A stretch of DNA of 27,742 nucleotides from an uncultured Oscillospiraceae bacterium (GTDB taxonomy: Bacteria; Bacillota; Clostridia; Oscillospirales; Ruminococcaceae): contig CAJTMU010000028.1 in the NCBI GenBank assembly GCA_910577365.1, forward strand, positions 1 through 27,742, in the 5' to 3' direction. The number at the start of each line of letters is the position of its first letter. Positions within the stretch are counted from its first letter, which is position 1. Position numbers and translations under genes: made by a program. A model generated the notes under the pieces. The model worked only from the letters and a program-made list of their open reading frames with translations. It made no database searches and was not told the origin of the DNA. Below, piece after piece: positions 22,539 through 27,742 of this stretch.

Positions 22539-22618
22539 AAATCTCTGACAGTGATTTGGCGGTCAGTCGGTCAATTGTCCGCGCGGTCAGGCTTCGTGTG
22601 TTTGGTATAAAAGATCCG

Positions 22619-22647
22619 TCATATTATCCTTTCCTATTGAATATAAT
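22619..22647 (+). promoter_or_regulatory. Possible SigE promoter for yabP-yabQ
   Basis: TCATATT (22619-22625) followed by 14 bases and AATATAAT (22640-22647) fits the SigE pattern (ATATT-type -35, CATACAAT-type -10). It lies in the 211-base gap between rqcP and yabP. That gap has no convincing gene, and yabP is SigE-controlled in Bacillus. Confidence 0.45.
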
Positions 22648-22712
22648 CTACAAAACGGACAACGTTATTTCGCGCAAATGGTCATGTAAGACCGCGCGGA
22701 AGGTATATTCGG

Positions 22713-22749
22713 AAAGGAGATATGCTCCCTTTGGAGCATAGTTACTATT
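22713..22749 (+). promoter_or_regulatory. yabP ribosome site with intervening hairpin
   Basis: AAAGGAG (22713-22719) lies 30 bases before the yabP ATG. A perfect hairpin, TATGCTCC/GGAGCATA (22721-22740, loop CTTT), fills the gap. Folding it would leave an effective spacing of about 10 bases. A weaker GGAG inside the stem is the alternative. Confidence 0.45.
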
Positions 22750-23022
22750 ATGCAGAAACAAATTACCGCGCTGCCGCACAACATAATACTCGAATCACGC
22801 AAGACCCTAAGAATATCCGGCGTAAAGGATATCGACAGCTTCACGGAGAACCGGGTTATACTTAACACCGTGATGGGAGAGCTTACAATAAAGGGCGAGG
22901 ATCTTCATGTAATATCGCTGGAGGCGGAAAGCGGCGATTTCAGCCTCACGGGTACGGTATGCTCAATGAGCTATTCACGCAACAGCAGCCTTGACGGACC
23001 GGTAAAGCGTCTGTTCAGATAA
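22750..23022 (+). CDS. yabP: Sporulation protein YabP
   Basis: The 90-residue protein has the YabP/YqfC core: HNIILESRKTLRISGVKDIDSFTE, then VILNTVMGELTIKGEDLHV and a beta-rich C-terminus ending GPVKRLF. YabP is a mother-cell sporulation protein needed for normal spore formation in Bacillus. The ATG at 22750 is the only start that keeps the conserved N-terminus. yabQ follows 11 bases after the stop. Confidence 0.94.
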   Translation: MQKQITALPHNIILESRKTLRISGVKDIDSFTENRVILNTVMGELTIKGEDLHVISLEAESGDFSLTGTVCSMSYSRNSSLDGPVKRLFR

Positions 23023-23033
23023 TCGGAGGAAAT

Positions 23034-23576
23034 ATGAGTTACAGTATTCCCGATTGCTTTATGATAGCGTTCATCTGCGGGCTTGCTTTCGGTCTTGTAT
23101 ATGAGGCGTTTCGTATCGTAAGGCTGGTTTTGCGATTCAAAGCCGCAGTATTTGTCTGCGATGTGCTGTTTTTTATTCTGGCGGCAGGTCTGGTATTCAG
23201 ACTGTCAATGGTTCTGGGAAACTATGTCAGGGTCTATACCATAATGGGCTTTGGTGCGGGCGTGTTTGCCTATATCGTTACAATTGGAAGAGTGCTTAAT
23301 ATGGTAGAGAGCGCCGCTGCGGTAGTATGGCGCAAAACCATAGGCAGATTTGCAAGGCTTGCACTTGAAAAGTCGAAAAAAGCCTTTGGAGCTTTTGCAC
23401 ATATGTTATCTGGTATTTTTGGTAAAGCCGCTGATTATTTCATCAACAGTCAAAAAAATTTGTCGAAGCACTTGCATTCCAAGGACAAAAAAGTGTATAA
23501 TAAAGATATTATCAAAAATGGCAAAGGAAGTGAAACAGGTCATGTCATTCAGGCTAAGGTCACAAGAGGCTCGTGA
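23034..23576 (+). CDS. yabQ: Spore cortex protein YabQ
   Basis: The 180-residue protein starts behind CGGAGG. It has three or so hydrophobic segments within the first ~90 residues (FMIAFICGLAFGLVYEAFRI; VFVCDVLFFILAAGLVF; a third near 70-85) and then a basic cytoplasmic tail. This fits YabQ, an outer-forespore-membrane protein required for cortex formation. The C-terminal ~50 residues are basic and low-complexity. The last 35 bases overlap the start of divIC. Confidence 0.92.
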   Translation: MSYSIPDCFMIAFICGLAFGLVYEAFRIVRLVLRFKAAVFVCDVLFFILAAGLVFRLSMVLGNYVRVYTIMGFGAGVFAYIVTIGRVLNMVESAAAVVWRKTIGRFARLALEKSKKAFGAFAHMLSGIFGKAADYFINSQKNLSKHLHSKDKKVYNKDIIKNGKGSETGHVIQAKVTRGS

Positions 23577-23874
23577 AAAAAGAAAAAGACACGGATTTGT
23601 TTCGATTCTTGCGAGGATCGCTATTGCCATAGCTTCGATTTTTATCGTTTATATCATCATTAGCGACCAGATACAGATTAACGAGTACAGCGCACAGTAC
23701 GAAGAGCTTCTTGAGAAAACAAACAGAACCCTTGAAGAGAACGCTGAAATAAGCCGATATCTTGAGGATAATGCCAATCTTGACGAATATATTGAGGATA
23801 TCGCCCGCGATAAGCTGGATTTCGCGAACCCCGACGAACGTATTTATTATATTATCCCATCATCGGGAAATTGA
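23542..23874 (+). CDS. divIC: Septum formation initiator (DivIC/FtsB family)
   Basis: The 110-residue protein begins at the ATG at 23542, with AAAGGAAG upstream inside the end of yabQ. A basic cytoplasmic N-terminus leads to one membrane segment (about residues 20-42, ILARIAIAIASIFIVYIII). A coiled coil (about 45-85) and the short conserved end DIARDKLDFANPDERIYYII follow. It should bridge FtsL and the division machinery at the septum. A perfect terminator follows, closing the cluster. Confidence 0.92.
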   Translation: MSFRLRSQEAREKRKRHGFVSILARIAIAIASIFIVYIIISDQIQINEYSAQYEELLEKTNRTLEENAEISRYLEDNANLDEYIEDIARDKLDFANPDERIYYIIPSSGN

Positions 23875-23882
23875 ACGCATAT

Positions 23883-23912
23883 AAGCGGCAAAAGAAATTT
23901 TGCCGCTTTATT
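23883..23912 (+). terminator. Intrinsic terminator after divIC
   Basis: AAGCGGCAAAA (23883-23893) and TTTTGCCGCTT (23898-23908) form a perfect 11-bp stem around a GAAA tetraloop, and TATTT follows. Confidence 0.88.
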
Positions 23913-23934
23913 TCGCTATTCGCCCAAATATCAC

Positions 23935-23963
23935 TTGACAAACATTACTCATTTGAGTAAAAT
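23935..23963 (+). promoter_or_regulatory. SigA promoter of the cardiolipin synthase gene with internal palindrome
   Basis: TTGACA (23935-23940), 17 bases, TAAAAT (23958-23963). The palindrome TACTCA-TT-TGAGTA (23946-23959) lies in the spacer and overlaps the first base or two of the -10 box, so a bound regulator would block the promoter. Confidence 0.7.
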
Positions 23964-23985
23964 AATATTAAAGCGTTTTTGAAAA

Positions 23986-25581
23986 ATGCTTTATATTGAC
24001 CGAAAACCTTTTCGGCAGATAGGAGTGTTTAAAATAAATATTATTTCTAAGCTGCTGAAGCGGATATTCAATCGCACGGTAGTATGCGTTATCGGCATAG
24101 CCATACAGGTTACTTACTTTGTAATGTTCTTCTGGACGCTGGGTACGGCGTTCACCTACTCATATTTCCTGTTTTCCGTTCTGGGCATGGTGCTGGCTGT
24201 CTATATCGCAAACTCAGATATCAACCCAAGCTACAAAATTGCTTGGATAATTCCGGTGCTGGCGGTGCCTGTATTCGGCTCGATGTTCTTTTTGTTTTTC
24301 GGAAACAGCCATTCGGGCGACAGGCTTCGTAAAAGAATGAATCGTTTTAATGAGGAATCCAAGCTTCTGCTTCCACAGAACAGAGAGATCACTGAACAAC
24401 TTGGCAAGGACAACCGCGTTGTCGAAAAGCAGGCGAATTATCTGTACGCCTACGGCGGATATCCCGTTTACGGCAACACATCCACCACCTACTTCCCTCT
24501 CGGCGAGGACAAGTTTAAAGCGCTGCTGGAAGAGCTAAAAAAAGCGGAGCACTTCATCTTTCTCGAATACTTCATTATTGAAGAGGGAGAGATGTGGGAC
24601 ACCATTCTGGATATACTTAAAAGAAAAGCCGCTGAGGGCGTTGACATCAGAGTGATATACGACGATTTCGGCTGCCTGTTTACCCTTCCCTACAAGTACA
24701 ACGAACAACTGGAAAAATACGGCATTAAATGCAGGGTATTTAATAAATTCAAGCCCATATGGTCGGCAAAGATGAATAACCGCGACCACCGCAAGATACT
24801 TGTTATAGACGGTCATACAGCCTTTAACGGCGGAATAAATCTCGCGGACGAATATATCAACGCCTATCCCAAGCACGGTCACTGGAAGGACACGGCGGTA
24901 ATGCTTAAAGGTGAGGCGGTGTGGAGCTTTACGATGATGTTCCTTACCATGTGGAATTATCTTAACAACTCCAAGCCCGACAATTACAGTATCTATATGC
25001 CGCGCGCGGAGGATATCGACGCATATAAGGGAAAAGGCTTTGTTATCCCCTACACCGATTCCCCGCTTGACGACGAGCCTGTGGGGGATAACGTTTACCT
25101 TAACATAATAAACGAGGCGAAGCGCTACGTTTACATCACTACCCCGTATCTCATTATAGACAATGAGATGTCAAGGGCGCTCATACTGGCGGCGAAAAGC
25201 GGCATAGACGTAAGGATAATCACGCCGCACATAGCGGACAAGTGGTTTGTGCACGCGGTAACGCGGGCTTACTACAAACAGCTTGTAAAATACGGGGTGA
25301 AAATTTACGAGTACACCCCTGGTTTTATTCACGGCAAGAGCTTTGTCAGCGATGACAGAACGGCTGTGGTAGGCTCTATCAATCTGGATTTCAGGAGTCT
25401 TTATCTGCACTTCGAATGTGCGACATGGATGTACGAAACCGATTCCGTAGCCGACGTCAAGGAGGATTTCCTCAAAACAATGGAGGTAAGTCAGGAGATA
25501 ACCTATGAGGACTGCCTTAAGGTGGGTATATTCAGAAGAATGGCGCGGGCGCTGCTGAGGCTGTTTGCGCCGATGATGTGA
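23986..25581 (+). CDS. cls: Cardiolipin synthase (phospholipase D superfamily)
   Basis: The 531-residue protein has two N-terminal membrane segments (about 33-55 and 60-80). The two catalytic HKD motifs are HRKILVIDGHTAFNGG (about residue 268) and HGKSFVSDDRTAVVGS (about 447). It joins two phosphatidylglycerol molecules into cardiolipin and glycerol at the membrane. The first ATG (23986) lacks a good ribosome box. GGAGTG at about 24021-24026 is well placed only for a non-standard start, so the N-terminus may be off by 10-20 residues. It is a separate unit from the divIC cluster, with its own promoter. Confidence 0.95.
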   Translation: MLYIDRKPFRQIGVFKINIISKLLKRIFNRTVVCVIGIAIQVTYFVMFFWTLGTAFTYSYFLFSVLGMVLAVYIANSDINPSYKIAWIIPVLAVPVFGSMFFLFFGNSHSGDRLRKRMNRFNEESKLLLPQNREITEQLGKDNRVVEKQANYLYAYGGYPVYGNTSTTYFPLGEDKFKALLEELKKAEHFIFLEYFIIEEGEMWDTILDILKRKAAEGVDIRVIYDDFGCLFTLPYKYNEQLEKYGIKCRVFNKFKPIWSAKMNNRDHRKILVIDGHTAFNGGINLADEYINAYPKHGHWKDTAVMLKGEAVWSFTMMFLTMWNYLNNSKPDNYSIYMPRAEDIDAYKGKGFVIPYTDSPLDDEPVGDNVYLNIINEAKRYVYITTPYLIIDNEMSRALILAAKSGIDVRIITPHIADKWFVHAVTRAYYKQLVKYGVKIYEYTPGFIHGKSFVSDDRTAVVGSINLDFRSLYLHFECATWMYETDSVADVKEDFLKTMEVSQEITYEDCLKVGIFRRMARALLRLFAPMM

Positions 25582-25610
25582 TACAGGAATATATCAGTAA
25601 AAAAGAGAGA

Positions 25611-25658
25611 GCGGGGACGCTGCCCCCACTCCCCCGCCAAAGGGACGAGTCCCTTTGG
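25611..25658. repeat. REP-like GC-rich hairpin repeat
   Basis: GCGGGG (25611-25616) can pair with CCCCGC (25632-25637). Beside it CCAAAGGGAC (25637-25646) and GTCCCTTTGG (25649-25658) form a perfect 10-bp stem. Similar sequences recur between genes in Oscillospiraceae from my memory. It may also help terminate cls transcripts. Confidence 0.6.
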
Positions 25659-25745
25659 AATCCCGTTTCCCAGCTTGCGTTATGCACAGACTTTCACTTG
25701 ATTCTGTAAGGTTGGAGTGTGAATTTAAAGCTTTTGCGCAAATTG

Positions 25746-25780
25746 TGCCGCCCCCCGATAAAACGAGGGGCGGCATTTAT
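25746..25780. terminator. Bidirectional terminator between cls and the last gene
   Basis: TGCCGCCCC (25746-25754) pairs with GGGGCGGCA (25767-25775), and TTTATAT follows on the plus strand. On the minus strand the run after the stem is weaker. It lies between convergent genes. Confidence 0.75.
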
Positions 25781-25799
25781 ATAATAAATTGGGGGAAAT

Positions 25800-27742
25800 T
25801 TATCCTTGATAGAGTGCCGCGATAATATCCGCAAACGCATCAGCGTCTATGTTATCGGCAGCGACCACATAATACACACCGTTCTTGCTGAAGCCGCCGT
25901 AATAGCTGTTTCGCAGCGTTTCATCCAAATTGTCGGAATAACTTGCCGCGAATATCCTGCTCAGGCTGTCCTCGCCGTTACCCTGCGCGTGAACATAATC
26001 GATATAGTAATCCTCGCAGAGGTTCGACGGTTCGGCGGGCAGGAATTGGAAGCCGTAGCCCATGTATCTCTGACCGAAATCGCCCTTGTACGCTTCAACG
26101 GTCACCCATGAGGTCCCGTCCGAAAAGTTGGCACTGTAAACCTGCACCATGGGCGTTTTATCCTCAAAATAGGACAGCTTGTCATAAGTGTAGCAATATC
26201 TGTCGTAGAAATATTTTCTAGCCTCGATAAAGTCCTCATCGCTTTCGGATTCGCCGAGCAGCGGTCTGCCCTCGCGGAAAAGCTGAATATTGTAGCCGTC
26301 GTGGAAATTGGCGTAATTCGCCATATAGTCGACCGACGTTTCGGTAGGCTCAAAGCCCAGCGGAAGCTCAAACAGCGCGCTGTTGCCCGTAAATTCCGTC
26401 ATATCCGCTTCGGTGTAGAACATGCCCGTTTCGTTCTTCGGCACCGCGCTGTTGACATCATAGTTGTATCCCGCGCCCGTGCCGAGATATTTACCCTGAT
26501 TGAGCACAAGCGTCCCGTGCTCGGTCTCAATGGATTTAAATTCAAATATATACTGCCATGGGTCCGTTATTCTGTATCCGTTGAAGTCGCCGAACCCCCA
26601 CGCGCGGAACTGAACTACCGCCGCGATAAGATCCATAAAATCGTCCAGAGTGCAGCCCTTGGCACTTAAGCGAAGGGTGAGATCATCGGGATCGTCGCCC
26701 GATTTGCGGTAGGCGTAGAAGTAATTTTCCCCGTCCACCTGTTTTCCGCCGATATACATAAAGCTGAAAGCGCCGTAGGAGTTTATGAAATTGTGGTCGT
26801 CAAAATCTTTTTCGGACATAACATAGGATTGTATCCCATCGGTGGCTTTCGGCATGTAGATATTGTTGTTATCATCGGTGACATAGCGCTCCAGTTTGCC
26901 CGCATATTCTTTAGCGGCGATATTGACATAGAACTCCCCGCCGTTTCCGTCGGTATAGTGCAGGCTTACAATGTCATCGTTGTAGACGCTGGTCGCCGCG
27001 TCAAGTGTATAGTCGGGCAGAACGCGTGCCATAAACGGATCCGGTCTTCCCAGATCAACGCCGTAGGTGTCCTCTAAGGGATAGATGTACTCTGCGCCCT
27101 CACCATTGATGTCCACCTGTCCGACTATGGTTATACCGTGAAATTTCGAGCGGTCTATCGCCTCGGTAGCCGCGGAAACGGGATCGTCAAAGGTCTTGAA
27201 TTGGTTTTCGTCGCGCTCGGGCGCGGGAAATGCTGTGATTGGCTGCAAATCTATATATGCGCTGCCCGTGTGTCCCGACCATTTAAAGTTTCCGTATTCG
27301 TCGATAGTCGCAAGGTCGTCATAGGTGACATCGGCAGGCTCGTCGGAAACGTCGTCGGTAACCGTCTCGGCGGTCTCGTATACTAACGGCTGATACTCAA
27401 GGCTCACATGATAACCCAGAGCCTCCTCAAGCTTTGCCTCGAATGCAGTGCGCGCGTCCTCCTTAAAGGGGAACCCGCAATATTTTTCCGCGGCTTCGGC
27501 AAGCCCGTTGTCTATGATATCCGCCTCGCGCCATTCCTCGACGGTGTGTAGATACAGCCAGTTGGGAGAGTATATCTTATCACCCGCGACCAAAGCGTAT
27601 TTGTTCGCGAAAAATGCGCAAGCTTCATCGGCATTGCCCTCTATAATAAGCTTCTCTGTCTCGTAGTCGGTAATTCCATATCCATAATTTTCGGTCATAA
27701 ATGCCAGACCCTCGCGTATCTGCTCGTCGGTAAGGTTAAAGT
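25800..27742 (-). CDS. Unrecognised large acidic protein, partial (N-terminus beyond right edge)
   Basis: The frame is open to the window end. An ATG at 27698 is inside it, but the codons upstream continue without a stop (TDEQIREGLAF), so the true start is outside. At least 646 residues are present, very acidic and rich in Asp, Tyr and Gly, with no membrane segment in the visible part. Two stretches look alike: one ending TLDDFMDLIAAVVQ and one at the C-terminus ending DADAFADIIAALYQG. Each is preceded by a beta-rich segment with DG-(N/T)-(G/S) (HYTDGNGGEFYVNIAAKEY and ANFSDGTSWVTVEAYKGDF). I do not recognise a family and assign no function. It converges on cls across a terminator. Confidence 0.7.
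   Translation of the reverse strand, partial: FNLTDEQIREGLAFMTENYGYGITDYETEKLIIEGNADEACAFFANKYALVAGDKIYSPNWLYLHTVEEWREADIIDNGLAEAAEKYCGFPFKEDARTAFEAKLEEALGYHVSLEYQPLVYETAETVTDDVSDEPADVTYDDLATIDEYGNFKWSGHTGSAYIDLQPITAFPAPERDENQFKTFDDPVSAATEAIDRSKFHGITIVGQVDINGEGAEYIYPLEDTYGVDLGRPDPFMARVLPDYTLDAATSVYNDDIVSLHYTDGNGGEFYVNIAAKEYAGKLERYVTDDNNNIYMPKATDGIQSYVMSEKDFDDHNFINSYGAFSFMYIGGKQVDGENYFYAYRKSGDDPDDLTLRLSAKGCTLDDFMDLIAAVVQFRAWGFGDFNGYRITDPWQYIFEFKSIETEHGTLVLNQGKYLGTGAGYNYDVNSAVPKNETGMFYTEADMTEFTGNSALFELPLGFEPTETSVDYMANYANFHDGYNIQLFREGRPLLGESESDEDFIEARKYFYDRYCYTYDKLSYFEDKTPMVQVYSANFSDGTSWVTVEAYKGDFGQRYMGYGFQFLPAEPSNLCEDYYIDYVHAQGNGEDSLSRIFAASYSDNLDETLRNSYYGGFSKNGVYYVVAADNIDADAFADIIAALYQG

Noticed and set aside
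22535..22741. Short frame between rqcP and yabP
   Set aside because: GTG start with no ribosome box, odd composition, and it overlaps the SigE-like promoter and hairpin; better explained as a regulatory gap.
1..27742. tRNA or rRNA genes, including a tRNA-type integration site
   Set aside because: No cloverleaf or rRNA-like sequence was seen; the integration target is a protein gene.

Overview
The window looks like a piece of an anaerobic, spore-forming Clostridia chromosome (Oscillospiraceae/Ruminococcus-like) carrying one end of a large prophage or prophage-like element. The host assignment rests on cotJA-cotJB-cotJC spore coat genes and on the order lipid flippase - mazG - hup - rqcP - yabP - yabQ - divIC, which matches the sporulation/division cluster of Firmicutes. 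No species name can be read from the sequence.

Region 1 (1-11765, all minus strand) is the early, lytic-direction arm of the element. In transcription order from the right it holds a Cro-like HTH protein, two small phage proteins flanking a DUF932-type protein, a Rad50/SbcC-like ATPase, RecT, a metallo-beta-lactamase-fold protein, SSB, a DnaD-like replication protein containing tandem 11-bp and 8-bp repeats (a likely origin), a RusA resolvase, a ParB-like protein, a small membrane protein, a Lar-like zinc protein, a PAPS-reductase-like protein, a DNA methyltransferase and an ASCH-like protein that runs off the left edge. A perfect consensus promoter followed at once by an intrinsic terminator points the opposite way at 2357-2438 and may make a tiny RNA.

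Region 2 (11766-12085) is the lysogeny switch. Face-to-face promoters overlap in their leaders, and a perfect inverted-repeat operator sits between -35 and -10 of the lytic promoter.

Region 3 (12086-18111, plus strand) is the lysogeny and cargo module: a repressor, two related DUF4429-like proteins (one with a SHOCT tail, one with a SAP-like segment), a voltage-gated K+ channel, a RelA/SpoT-domain plus Panacea-domain pair (probable toxin-antitoxin), and a large serine recombinase followed by a terminator.

Region 4 (18112-18833, minus strand) is the junction with the host. cotJA and cotJB are intact, but cotJC is cut after about 66 codons, inside its conserved ExxH metal-binding motif, with the recombinase gene immediately beyond. 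This is the arrangement of a skin-like intervening element: excision would rebuild cotJC. The other two thirds of cotJC should lie beyond the left edge of the window. This is the main discovery candidate.

Region 5 (18834-27742) is host chromosome: a 460-bp divergent intergenic region with a long inverted repeat, the flippase-to-divIC cluster with a possible SigE promoter ahead of yabP-yabQ, a cardiolipin synthase gene with its own promoter and operator-like palindrome, a REP-like repeat, and an unrecognised gene cut by the right edge.
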